In this document: piece by piece, positions 52,023-63,267 of the stretch | Position numbering within the stretch: the stretch's first letter is position 1 | Layout of the letters: every line of letters starts with the position of its first letter | DNA from: Chaenocephalus aceratus | Lineage: Eukaryota > Chordata > Actinopteri > Perciformes > Channichthyidae | DNA: 64,000 nt | Direction: 5' to 3' | Assembly (NCBI GenBank): GCA_023974075.1 | Contig: CM043798.1 | Location: 1,248,501-1,312,500, forward strand | Notes under the pieces: model-generated | Database searches by the model: none | Told to the model about the DNA's origin: nothing | The model's input: the letters and a program-made list of their open reading frames with translations, nothing else | Translations under genes and position numbers: made by a program

Positions 52023-52689
52023 CTAATGCTGCCAGAAGGCCCAAGCTGCTCTTGTACTCTTCAGTTGGGTCTCGCGTTCTCTACAAGCTGTTCGTATAAG
52101 CTTCTCGATTTTAGCCTCAAAGAGTCTGGTGTTTCTGAGGTTGGCAGAATCGCCTCGGTAGCTCCAAAGACTCTCCTCTCCGACACATGAAGGTGGTTCT
52201 GGTGCAGAGCGTCCCGAATGGCTGGAATGAAACGAACGGTCCATAGTCTCTTTACCACTTCATCATAGTTTCGATCCAGATTAGTATTCACCGGTAGGAA
52301 TAAATACTCGTGCTGCATCTGACCTGGGTGATCGACTTGACAATCCGTTACATGTTTTCCCTTCTGTAAAGGTATACGACTCTATCCAACAGATGATACT
52401 ACAACTGCTTTTACCGTATTCAGGAATGCCGATGTCCTAGCACGTTCTGTAGCATCACCCTCGGGAGCACAGGAAAAGCATGGCGAATCAATGCCTACTG
52501 CTGTTGATTCCTCTGGAGAGTCGTGAGTAGATGGAGGTTGATACATAATCAAACCATCCTGTAATATCAATGCCAGCCCATAGCGCTGTCCAGATCTGGT
52601 GTCCAAATTGTAGGTGAGGATGGAGGTCCTCCAGACGTCGCTCCAGGCTGCAGATCGTGGGGAAGAGACTTGGTTTTTCTCAGATCCAT
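52023..52689 (-). pseudogene. Gene B, right-arm copy
   Basis: The mirrored copy starts at 52,689 with the same first residues. The C-terminal half is open as MQHEYLFLPVNTNLDRNYDE and VVKRLWTVRFIPAIRDALHQ; a frame break near 52,380 separates it from the N-terminal half. Its breaks differ from those of the left copy. Confidence 0.6.
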
Positions 52690-53254
52690 GGTTGCTGCTC
52701 TCTAAAATGTCCTTGAAGGGTTCTCATTTTTAAATGATCTGGTGAGGAAAGGTGGGGCTTGTTATGTTGAGTGGTAGGCGGAGCCCATTGGAGAAAAGTC
52801 AGAGTCTTTTGCAGTCAAACTATGTAGCTTTTAAAACTCAGTGATGCATAATACAGAAAACTCCTTCATTTTACTTGAGGGCTTCAACATGTATTTTGTA
52901 CTTAGACGGATACTTCATTCAAAGCTTCTAAATAATTACAATCTAGGGCTGTTATATAATAGAAAAACAACAGATGCATAGAGGTTCTTTAACACACATC
53001 AAGCAGCATTAACTAACTACATGATATTATAACATAAACAAATAAAAGTACTTACCAGATATCTGTGCCTGATGGGGGAAAAGCAAAGAGAGGCTGTCTA
53101 GATGGTTCGGATCTTACTTATAGGCAACGCAATATGTAAATGACTCTAAAAAGCAGCCAATAGGGTTATTCCTGCTTGTTTAACAAATTAGCATTATATT
53201 GTACTTGGTTTTTATGGCAGAGCAAATACTTTTTTAGGTGTAGGCTATTCTCCT

Positions 53255-53345
53255 GTATATATATATATATATATATATGTGTATATCACACACATAAATA
53301 TATATACACACATATATATACACACATATATATATATATATATTA
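53255..53345. repeat. (TA)n/(TG)n low-complexity tract, right arm
   Basis: Mirror of 44,960-45,053. Confidence 0.85.
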
Positions 53346-53389
53346 AAAATATGCATTACACAATTACAAAAAACATTTAGCTAGTATAT

Positions 53390-53645
53390 TACCCCTCTCC
53401 CTTAGGCCGCCATATGGTCATCTCCATAGGGGGTTTATGGTTCTCCCCCCCTGTCCTGGCTTGTCTCAGACTGTTTGCAAAAGGCTGACTTTTTTTAAAT
53501 ATATGTTTTTTTAGATGCTTTATTTTGATTTATTTCATGTTATTTGCAAGTATTTGTATGTTACATTCAATACTGTATACAGGATTAGGGGCACAGGAAG
53601 TGGTTAGGAGGCGGGACATATATCCTATGCATACTAATTGGTGAA
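53390..53645 (-). repeat. 260-bp direct repeat, inner copy in right arm
   Basis: Mirror of 44,663-44,920. Confidence 0.85.
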
Positions 53646-53722
53646 ACAAAAACAAAGAGGGTGACCTTTTTTAAAACTTCTTCTACCTATTCCACCTGAG
53701 GGGTAGCGATGCAAACTCTTCT

Positions 53723-54142
53723 TTAATCTCGCATGCTGTTTGTGTTTCTTTGCTTTTCTTTGCAATATCTTGTACACCGGTGGTTCCACGATGGTTTCTT
53801 GATGCACTACTTCTTCCGAACAGTGGTTGCGTGTAGATCTCGGGAAGACACCAGAGTTAAACACAGCCCAATCTGTTGAGGTCAGTGTCGCTTAACACTA
53901 CGGGGTCCATACGTTCTCCATTCTTCAGATTGTAGAAATGCAGTTCATTAGCCATATAGTTGGAATATATAACCCCAACATCGCCATTTTTCAGAGTCCA
54001 TTCTTCGTTGAAGTTCTTCGGCTGTAGGCGTCTGAACCTGGCATACAAACTGCATTCGTTTCTTGATTGGAGCACCCACGAGGCTGTAAGTTGTCACCGG
54101 TGTCTCGCTGATTAAACTCATATCAAGACGTCTCTTGGACAT
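53723..54142 (-). pseudogene. ORF A, right-arm copy (frameshifted)
   Basis: Mirror of 44,182-44,592. Starts MSKRRLDMSLISETPVTTYS, then small indels break the frame near 53,990 and 53,880. Confidence 0.7.
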
Positions 54143-54231
54143 TTTCTCTCGACTTGAAAAATATTGAAGAGTGACCAAAAGACGCTGGCTTTTATTTTAG
54201 CCAACTCTAACGGGAGAGGGTGAGGGGCGGG

Positions 54232-54253
54232 GAAAAGTGTGTGGTGTGTGTGT

Positions 54254-54289
<36 letters not shown>

Positions 54290-54290
54290 C
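54232..54290. repeat. (GT)n microsatellite
   Basis: About 58 bp of GT with a few interruptions; the left arm has a shorter (AC)n at 44,110-44,131. Confidence 0.9.
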
Positions 54291-54535
54291 CCCCCTCCCC
54301 TCGGCCGCCATATGGTCATCTCCATAGGGGGTTTATGGTTTCTTCCCCTCATGTCCTGACTTGTCTCAGACTGTTTGCAAAACAGAGGAGAGACTGGACT
54401 TTTTTTTAAATATATGGTTTTTTAGATGCTTTACTTTGATTAATTTCATGTTATTTGCAAGTATTTGTAAGTTACATTCAATACTGTATACAGGATTAGG
54501 GGACAGGAAGTGGTTAGGAGGCGGGACATATATTA
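54290..54535 (-). repeat. 260-bp direct repeat, outer copy in right arm
   Basis: Mirror of 43,846-44,107. Confidence 0.85.
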
Positions 54536-54773
54536 TTTTTTTTTTATTTTTTTGTAAAACCGGAAGCGGGGGCGGGACATCCGCCGGAAGTGGGGGCTGG
54601 ACATCCGCCAGGAGGGCGGGGCTTATACCGGAAGGGGCGGGACTTGTGGGACGGAACTTTCTGCCGGGAGTGGGTGTGGTACTTCCGGTCAAAAGGGGCG
54701 GGGCGGGGCGACCTGTCACAATTCCATGCATACTAATGTGATGAACAGTGGCATTTGTATAACTACTAGGGTT

Positions 54774-55370
54774 TCTGCCCCATTACTTCTCTTCTTACTT
54801 CTATAAGAATTAAAACACGGAGGACGGAGATCTCTTTTACTCCCCCTCTTCTGACAGCCCAACAGCTGATCACAGAGCACGCTCCCCTCTCCTGCCGGGG
54901 GCGTGGTCAGCTGCAGGGGGCGTGGTCAGCTGCAGCTCACAGAATCAGCCCCCTGCAAAAACAGCGCTGGAAAGAGCAACTGGAGCGAAATGAGGCATGG
55001 CTAAAATGCAGGATCTTTTTGGTATTTTGAAAAAAAAACTATATATTATATACTTTATATAGGTCGATACAGTAGCCCCTTTTTTTAAATAGTTTTTTAT
55101 AGGTGCTGCTATCTGTTTTGTGAAGCGTGGTTCTATAAGCAAGTCAATGCATTCATTGGGTGGTATCAGAGAGTTACAAGGGTCTGTAAATGCAATGAAA
55201 ACAATTGACCACAGCAAATCATTTATATTAAACATGTAATTTTTACTTTTGAATACTTCAGTACAAAGGATGTATTGAATAATTTAAGTGAATATGTGTA
55301 CACATATAAATCATTAGTCAAAACAGGGCTACATTTGATTTAATTAAAAGGTATAATATGTGGTAAACTG
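54774..55370. other. Stretch without recognisable gene
   Basis: Contains a short GC-rich direct duplication (GGGGGCGTGGTCAGCTGCA at about 54,897 and 54,916). Nothing else recognised. Confidence 0.4.
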
Positions 55371-55371
55371 A

Positions 55372-55600
55372 AGAGCCGTTTGGGAGCCGAAAGAGCCGGC
55401 TCTTCTTGGTGAGCCGAGCCAAATGATCCGGCGGGCGCTAGTCTCTAACAGAAACACGACACAGCAACCTCCTAGAGCTACGGGCGGTAGTGTTAGTCCA
55501 GGGGTGGCCAACCCGCGGCTCTCGAGCCGCATGCGGCTCTTTGCCTAGTTTCATGCGGCTCTTCAGTTCATATCGAATTGTATATGTGTGAGTTTGGGGA
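55372..55600. repeat. hAT-like element ends
   Basis: 55,499 begins CAGGGGTGGCCAACCCGCGG followed by CTCTCGAGCCGC, a hAT-type terminus. 55,372-55,432 holds GAGCCGAAAGAGCCGGCTCT and related words, common in another fish hAT-like repeat. Neither partner end was found. Confidence 0.45.
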
Positions 55601-55614
55601 GAGACATTGACTCC

Positions 55615-56225
55615 TGACTAGTGTTGACGGTGTACCGATACTTGAAAGGTACCGCGATACTCTGCCGTTAAAACGTTACTATTCCTCCGTTTCATTAGTA
55701 TCGGTACTTTAAGAATGACGGGGGAAAGTACTCCGGTGAGAAAGCGCCGTTTAATAAGAGCCGTGTGTTCAGCGCTCTGCTTCCACTCCCTGCACTGCAG
55801 CTGTGCCTGCAGTCCCCCCCTCTCAAGCACGCTCTAAGTGCCTCCCCTCTCTCGTGCACGCGCTAGCTGCCAGAGCATGTGAGAAAGTAGGCTTGTTTGA
55901 GACACATTGCGGCTCGCCTCGAAAGTAGACGAGAGTAGCCGATCGCAGCCGGGGAGGTCTCAAAAAGCTCGCCTGAAGTCGGACAGCTCGGAGACGGCTT
56001 CTTCTTCTTCTTCTCTTCTCTCTTCTTCTTCTTCTTCTTCTTCTTCTTCTCTCTTCTCTTCTTCTTCTTCTTCTTCTTCTTCTTCTTCTTTTCTTCTTCT
56101 TCTTCTCGTTCTTGCTCTCGTTTTTTGGCGGATTGCAAACAACTTTAAGGTGCATACCGCCACCTCCGGAGTCGGCTTGACTCGGTTTGCATTTAAAGAA
56201 TACACAAATGTGTTTAATCGTTAAT
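55615..56225. repeat. Unclassified repeat-like stretch with (CTT)n
   Basis: Begins TAGTGTTGACGGTGTACCGA and TACTTGAAAGGTACC, reminiscent of a fish non-autonomous element with ACCGATAC words. The (CTT)n tract at about 55,999-56,107 causes the long Ser or Glu/Lys/Arg runs of the open frames; no protein is supported. Confidence 0.4.
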
Positions 56226-56264
56226 GTCAGATATGTACTAAGTAAATACATTTGTTCCTGCTCA

Positions 56265-56545
56265 AGATTAGATTAAACTTTATTGTTATTGCACATATTT
56301 CAGGTACTGAGACAACGAAATGCAGTTTAGCTTCTAACCAAGTGCAACAAGCAGTGAAGTGGAAAGTAATGTACACAATCTACAGAATAACATATAGAAT
56401 GAATTGAATGATGAATAAACAGTGAGGGGTATGCATACACTAGATATCAGCCTGTGAGCAGTATGAACAGTGTGTATGAATATGCTAAGATATATAAAGT
56501 ATGAAAACGGTAAGCAGTATAGTATAAAATATATAGATATTAATT
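56265..56545. repeat. Dispersed fish repeat (LINE or SINE tail-like)
   Basis: Contains AACTTTATTGTTATTGCACA, then ACAACGAAATGCAGTTTAGC and CTAACCAAGTGC, a combination common in fish dispersed repeats. Confidence 0.5.
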
Positions 56546-56952
56546 TCATGATGATAAACATTGTGGAACAATGATGAAAAATGGGAATGGATGTGGCGAC
56601 GTAAAATGACACAAAACAACAACAAAATGTTGCCAGCCAATTGGAGAGTTTCATCAGCAGCACGTGGTAAAAACCACCATGAGCGCTCAGCTCGAGATAC
56701 CAGCGAGCCGTTTCCCATCAAGCATTTCGCTTCCGCAGCTCGTGGAGAGCAACTGCGCCAACTCGCCTCGCCTCGCTCTCAAGGCTGCGGGCGTCTTTGT
56801 CCCACGAGATTTCAAAGTCTCATGTGGGCGAGCCTCCAGAGCAAGTCGGACAAAATGACTAACCATCATGCAACGCACTAGCAAGACGTTGATCGCAACT
56901 GCGCAGGTCTGCGCAGGTCTGCGCAGGTCTTGCTTGTCTCAAAACAAGCCTA

Positions 56953-59900
56953 ATGTGTTTCGTGCCTGCAGGCTGCAGCACGTCTTTTTCTCCGGTGGGT
57001 CGTGGAAGACCGGAAGCTGTGTGGTTCATAAAAACATGTTCTTACTCAATATCAAGCCACAGTTATTGCTTTTATTTTAATCCGGAAAACATTTTAAAAG
57101 AATAAAAAAATACTTAATTCCGAGTGCTCTTGCTTTTCTCTTTGAAAGTCATCACATAACGGCATTGTAATACACGGTTCGGCTGCATTACATATTACAG
57201 ATCTGCCGTAGTTCTTTATTTAGAGAGCCCTGATGAGAAGACCTTTGGAAAAACTGGAAGAAATGCCGCCGAAACTAAATACTTGACGTGGATCATAAAT
57301 ATATCAACAATTAAACAACATCTTCAATTTCTCTTCACACAATACGTCTCCTTGCAGTATCAACACTAATTCGGAGCTGACTTTTACATTTGATCTAATT
57401 CATAGATAGGTTATATTTAACCCATAACGTGCACAGCTGATAGAAAGGACTGTCGTTTTTAAAGATATTACTGATTTTCTTTGAATGTAAGAATGTAAAT
57501 ACTGAGTCTGAAATAGTATAGCAATATGCTGTAAAATTATGTGAAAGCATGCATGAAACTATACATCTTCAGATGTTGTACATACACACTAATAATACAA
57601 AGTTATTATGGCTGTGTGTACCTTGTGTGCACCTCCTAGTGGTAAAGCACGTTATTGAATTATTGTTTTTATGTGTATATTTGATTAAAAAAATATTAAG
57701 AGAGTACATACTTTCATAGGGGGAAAGTATAAATATAGAAATATAGAATATAAAAAATCAGAAGATACTATAAGTGATCTCTCCAATAAAACAGTTTAGT
57801 GCAGGATGTACAAAGATATTAATAGGAGGAGGTGCAAAACAGAAAAACGAATGAACCTTATTTAAACATTAAATAACAGATAAGGCTGCGGCCCCACGAG
57901 GACAATTCCGGTCGTTTGCGTTACTGTTTAGTGTCATATAGACCGTTCGGCCACACGAGGACGACCGCATACGGCACTAACCGACTGAGGAAACGACAAC
58001 GGGTCCCAAGGTGGATAGAAATGCATACGCCACTCTCTGGGGGGTCAAACGGCTCCGTGTGTGTGCCCTATACGGACATTTTCAGATCACTGATAGTGAT
58101 TGCGCAATAGCCCCGCCTCTCCCCACCTCTTCTGCTCACCTCCGCTTACCCCGCGCCAGTGCTGAAGTGTTTCGCCACCAACAACAACAACAATGGCGGA
58201 TCGCAGAGTTGCTATCATGCTCCGGACGCTATTGACCATGCTAACAGTTGTTTGTTCAACATCTACAGCAATAATGATGAGGCAATAGCCCCGCCTCTCC
58301 CACCTCTGCTGCTCACCTCCACGTCAAAGTAAAACTGCACCCTGAATTCAGATTATTTATCTTTCTCTCGCGAGTGAAGTCTAATCTGACAGGACGGAGA
58401 CACGCAGCTCTGCTCACCCGCAGCTCCTCCCGCTGCAGCAAAACACACACTTCAAGTCAGATCATCACCCTTAGCTATTTTAATTACCTCTCAAACTCCC
58501 TAAACTAGTTATAAATATGTTTATTTTTACAGTCGCCGGGCCGGTCACTGATTACTGGATGAGCTGCTGCATGAGACAGACACTGACGCTGTCTGAAGAG
58601 AGGGAGGAAAAAGAGAGGCTCCGTGTATTTTATCATTATATTATATAGAGTCGTTATTCATTTGTTTTAAAGCTCAATAAATAACAAAGAAGACCTTTGA
58701 CCGGCACTTTTATAATTTGTCCGGAAGATTTCAACTTTAATACATGTTGACTGGCGAAAAACTCTGCCCGGTTCCCTCGGCCCCCACCACGGAGAATAAA
58801 CAGAAGGGCAACCATGACAACCATGCTTCTTCGCTGCTTTTGTGAGGAAGTTACAGCGCCACGTAGAGGCTCCTGCATATGTACTGCAGCTTCTCCAGCG
58901 GTTGGAGCTAAACGGAGCGGTCTCTCGTGTGGGCAGACACTATCCGGATAATTATTGCATGTGGACGCCTTAGGCTGCGGCCCCACGAGGACGAAAACGG
59001 CTAAACGCATAGGATTAACGCAAACGCAATCGCAAACGCTTCCGTCCACATGCATAATTATCCGGATAGTGTCTGCCCACACGAGACCGCTCCGTTTAGC
59101 TCCAACCGCTGGAGAAGCTGCAGTACATATGCAGGAGCCTCTACGTGGCGCTGTAACTTCCTCCACAAAAGCAGCGAAGAAAGCATGGTTGTCATGGTAT
59201 GCCCTTCTGTTTTATTCTCCGCGGTGGGGGCCGAGGGAACCGGGCAGAGTTTTTCGCCAGTCAGCTGTATTAAAGTTTGAAATCTTCCGGACAAAATTTA
59301 AAAGTGCCGGTCAAAGGTCTTCTTTGTTATTTATTGAGCTTTAAAACAAATGAATAACGATTCTATATAATATATGATAAAATACATGGAGCCTCTCTTT
59401 TTCCTCCCTCTCTTCGGACAGCGTCAGTGTCTGTCTCATGCAGCAGCTCATCCAGTAATCAGTGACCCGGCCGACTGTAAAGATAAACATATTTATAACT
59501 AGTTTAGGTAGTTTGAGAGGTAATTAAAATAGCTAAGGGTGATGGTCTGACTTGAAGTGTGTGTTTTGCTGCAACGGGAGGAGCTGCAGGTGAGCAGAGC
59601 TGCGTGTCTCCTGTCAGATTAGACTTCACTCGCGAGAGAAAGATAAATAATCTGAATTCAGGGTGCAGTTTACTTTGACGCGGGGGTGAGCAGCAGAGGT
59701 GGGGAGAGACGGGGCTATTGCCTCATCATTATTGCTGTAGATGTTGCACAAACAACTGTAGCATGGTCAATAGCGTCCGGAGCACGATAGCAACTCTGCG
59801 ATCCGCCATTGTTGTTGTTGTTGGTGGCGAAACACTTCAGCACTGGCGCGGGGTAAGCGGAGGTGAGCAGAAGAGGTGGGGAGAGGCGGGGCTATTGCGC

Positions 59901-61654
59901 AATCACTATCAGTGATCTGAAAATGTCCGTATAGGGCGCACACACGGAGCCGTTTGACCCCCCAGAGAGTGGCGTATGCATTTCTATCCACCTTGGGACC
60001 CGTTGTCGTTTCCTCAGTCGTTTAGTGCCGTATTCGGTCGTCCTCGTGTGGCCGAACGGTCTATATGACACTAAACAGTAACGCAAACGACCGAATTCGT
60101 CCTCGTGGGGCCGCAGCCTAAGGTACAAACAAACAAAGTACTTAACGTCTAATATTACTTTCCTGCAATGTTAACTATGTTGAAGCACTTATTTGAACTG
60201 ATAGTATACATATGAATTATACTCTTATGTATGTAGATAGAATAAGAAATGTGCAGAATATGACAGTTTAATGGTGGAGGTGCACACATATTGATAGATG
60301 TCTTGTAATGCACTGTTGAGGAACCGGCTGTGACCCAAGTTTTTCATTCATTGCATAACTACACCGTAGTTGTGTATGATATGTCAATAAACCTTTGAAA
60401 ATCTTGAAAGGGATGTGCAAAATAGCCATAATATACAGTCTTTAATTAACTATTAGTAGAGAATAACGAGTAATGAATATACTTTATTACTTGTTTCCAT
60501 TCATTCAATTGCAGATACATGGTTTAGTCTTCTCAAGCACCAACTATCAAATATCTCTCCTGATTGTTGGCACTTGACAATCACCTTACCTGAATTTTAC
60601 TCAGGTGTAACTAAAGTCTGATTTAAGGGTTGTTTTATATTCACATAATTAATCAGAATCTGCAAAGTAACTCAAATAAATGGAGTAGAAATACCAGGTT
60701 AACCTCTGAATTGTCCGTGGAGTAGAATTACAAAGTAACAATGAGCTGTCATGTGGGTATATATTAATGCTATATATTAATGCTGCGCATTATGGACACA
60801 AGCGATTTTCACCCATTTATTAATTATATGTTTTACATTTGATAACACCAATGTGTTTAATACTGGCAACTTCTAATTGTGGGAAAAACGAAAACGTTCA
60901 GTAGAGACGTCCCATAGAACATTTTGTGAAACACAATAGCCAGCATGTGTAGTTCTGGGGGGGCGTTCGATTCCAGTTTTGGATAGTCTGGTCATGGTTT
61001 CGTTCCATTTCACACAGCTGTTTGACGCTCTGCGTAACCTTACGGGAACTGTAGTCCTAAACGATAGCTGGGATTATGGGTAGTGGTAGTGTCTTCGGCC
61101 ATCCTAAACTCAGAAATGTTGACAATCGCAATGATGCTCGAATGTCCCTTATAGGCCTACGTCTGTTTCCGGTTATTTTTATTTTGAAATTCAGTTCCTG
61201 ACGGACACCAAAAAAGCCCGAGATTATGGAATTAAACCAATAAATAAAAGCAAGGATAATTGTGTGTTATTGGTGAGTAAATAACAGTGTGTTATTTTGA
61301 AAAGAATAACAATTAGAAGGAAAAAATATTTAAGACATACAGATTTCAGTATCCTGACAGGCTCTGAGCCCCATTTATTTTCCTCACAGACGGCAAACAG
61401 AAGTCCGAAATTATACGATTTAAAATAAAAGCAATAATTGTGGCTTGATATTGAGTAAGAACATGTTTTTTATGAACCCACAGCTTCTTCCACGACCCGA
61501 CCGGAGAAAAAGACGTGCTGCAGGCAGTAGAAATACATTGCTTTAAAATCGTGATGTGCAACAACGAAAAAAGGGGCAAATCGTGTTGGTGAACACGAAT
61601 CAATAGATTAAAAAATCGTGTTTGGTGAACACGAAATGCCGTGAGACTGGGTTG
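56953..61654. mobile_element. Foldback element B, second copy, with truncated left arm
   Basis: The right end (61,140-61,654) matches the inverted repeat of 40,859-42,465 through the terminal CCGTGAGACTGGGTTG. The left arm keeps only about 125 bp (56,953-57,080), lacking the tip and the inner part. The body (57,083-57,885 and 60,122-61,130) matches that of element A. A 2.2-kb palindrome is inserted at 57,894. No transposase. Confidence 0.7.
57894..60118. mobile_element. Palindromic element with TAA target duplication (Harbinger-like)
   Basis: The arms 57,894-58,968 and 59,043-60,118 are near-perfect reverse complements, and the 74-bp centre has another copy of the terminus. Ends GGCTGCGGCCCCACGAGGAC are flanked by TAA (57,891-57,893 and 60,119-60,121). 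A 3-bp TWA duplication is typical of PIF/Harbinger. The mirrored ORFs inside are chance frames. No transposase. Confidence 0.8.
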
Positions 61655-61689
61655 GCATACTATAGTCCGTACCAATGTACACACTCTGC

Positions 61690-62345
61690 ACAGGGTCAGT
61701 GTCTGAGTGTGGGGACATAGGGGACCTTGCATTCTCTCCCCGTTGCTCTTTCGGGACTCAAGGAGAGAGGGGTGCATAGTGAACCCAATACAGCTTGCGA
61801 CTTTCCCTGTCTGCCTATTAAGCGGACGCAGGGGAGCCCTCAGCACTGTTTTCGAGCACACTTTTTTGCGAGTTCAAGCCACGTCAGGGTGTGCTCTGTC
61901 GGCTGCAGCCTGGACTTCTCCACGGTTTACAAACCGAGGGAGAGGTGAGTGAGGCGCAGCGGCTGGCTAAGCCGGTCAGGGACAGTGAGGTGGAACCGGT
62001 GGTGCTGGACGACAGTGCGTGCATACATTGGGGTTCCGCCCACTGTACCCATAGCGTCCAGTAGAGGGGCGGAGCCTGTGAGAGATATAACGCCGGGTTA
62101 CGTATTGTAATCCTATACCGACTCGCTGAAGAGTGGTGTAGGATGGTGGTCAGGAGGTGGGGGCCTCCTTTTAATACGGATATGAGATGCGCACGCATTC
62201 AGGTAGGCCCGCCTCGGAGCGGCTACGTCTATAGAAATCTCAGTAGGTGAAATGCTTGCATGATAAGGTAGTACCATAGAGTCCAGTAGAGGTCTCCGCC
62301 TGTGTTTAAAACGACAAGGGTTACAATACGTAACCCGGCGTTTTA
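61690..62345 (+). mobile_element. DIRS-like retrotransposon 3' end
   Basis: Has a decayed tyrosine-recombinase tail (ASSHVRVCSVGCSLDFSTVY) and paired end words CGCCGGGTTACGTATTGTAA at about 62,091 and, inverted, TTACAATACGTAACCCGGCG at about 62,322. These differ from the ends of the element at 31,475-35,515, so it is another DIRS family. Confidence 0.6.
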
Positions 62346-62389
62346 CGACACATGGTTTTTTTTTTTACTTATGTTTGAAAATTATCTTT

Positions 62390-62600
62390 TAAATTGGACA
62401 AAATCATATGTGTAATTCGTGGCCCAATTCAAACGGGATTGAAAGATAATCTCTCTCCATTGACTTCAATACATAATTTTCCCGAAATAAGGTCCCATGG
62501 AGGTCCACCGGAAAGGGAGGGACTTCGCCACTCTATTGCGATCACCGTCTTGCTACTGGCGTTGCATGATGGTTAGTTAGTCATTTTGTCCGACTTGGGC
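62390..62600. repeat. Repeat shared with 42,637-42,720 and 56,843-56,905
   Basis: AAGGTCCCATGGAGGTCCAC and GGAGGGACTTCGCCA are the reverse complement of 42,644-42,694; GCATGATGGTTAGTTAGTCA with TTTTGTCCGACTTG matches 56,843-56,880 inverted. Non-coding. Confidence 0.6.
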
Positions 62601-63265
62601 TGCGTTTCACTTCTCTTATTTTTCATTTCCTCGCTCCTCGGTCTCACCGGAAGTAGATTTGTCTGTGCCATCTTGAGTAACCGTCCCATGCGCTTATTTC
62701 TGCCAGAGGAGCGATAACCGAGGAACCACCAGACCATCCTCCGATGAAATCCTCAGACACTCGCCCCGCCCCCTTACTGTGTATCGCTCACTGATTGGAC
62801 GATGCAGCGCATGCACTGATCTGATGCTTCTAGACATGAGAGCAGTTTCCCAGCGGAGTGAAGAAAAAACACATGAAACTCACGAGAGTCACTCCTCAGT
62901 TTATACCGTGTTTTGTTTCAATTAATGTTTCATTTAGTTACAAATATGTGACATGTATGAACAACAAAGTGGTCAAAAAATGTTTTATTCATTTATTGGA
63001 AACATTTTCATGATCGCTTTTTTCGTTTATACATTTTAAGAATGGCGTTTAACACTTTTTTGAGAATGAGTTCTTATTTTATTTAATGTATTGCGTCTAC
63101 AACAGATGATACAAAGTTTGTGTCAGTAATGTGTACTAACAGAGGCGGGGGTGTTTGTGGACATAATGGGGACAGAGCTGGCTGCTGTCAGACGAACAGC
63201 TGTGCGGCGTCATCACAAACGGACGTCGCTTCACGTGACGTCGGAGAAAAAAAGGCCGTCCCATT
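62601..63265. other. Stretch without recognisable gene
   Basis: No gene seen. A part at 62,620-62,760 has CCTCGCTCCTCGG words loosely like those of 9,704-10,945. Confidence 0.35.
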
Positions 63266-63267
63266 GC

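Larger units (their letters stand above)
43619..54767. mobile_element. Polinton/Maverick-type element, internally deleted
   Basis: The element starts AGTAGTTATACAAATGCCA and ends with the perfect inverse TGGCATTTGTATAACTACT. Both sides carry the direct repeat AGGGTT (43,613-43,618 and 54,768-54,773). A 6-bp duplication and AG termini are established Polinton hallmarks, and the element carries a Polinton-type integrase. The length is 11.1 kb, or about 9.4 kb without the nested LINE. The inverted repeats of 3.0 and 3.1 kb are long for the family. No polymerase B, packaging ATPase, protease or capsid gene is visible. Confidence 0.88.
51635..54767 (-). repeat. Right terminal inverted repeat of the Polinton (3.1 kb)
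   Basis: Mirror of 43,619-46,647 with scattered substitutions and small indels; the slightly greater length is due to indels. Confidence 0.85.

Noticed and set aside
43619..54767. A larger herpesvirus-fused or full adintovirus-like provirus
   Set aside because: No structural, polymerase or packaging gene is visible; only the integrase and unassigned small ORFs remain.
55823..56251. Arg/Glu/Lys- or Ser-rich ORFs
   Set aside because: Produced by a (CTT)n tract in three frames on both strands; no domain outside the tract.
58654..59344. Mirrored ORFs of 129-170 residues
   Set aside because: They sit in the arms of a palindromic non-autonomous element, have no domain, and arise by chance.
40859..61654. 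One giant element bounded by the two foldback B copies, with the Polinton inside
   Set aside because: Each foldback B has its own pair of ends, and the Polinton has its own perfect 6-bp duplication; proximity is coincidental.
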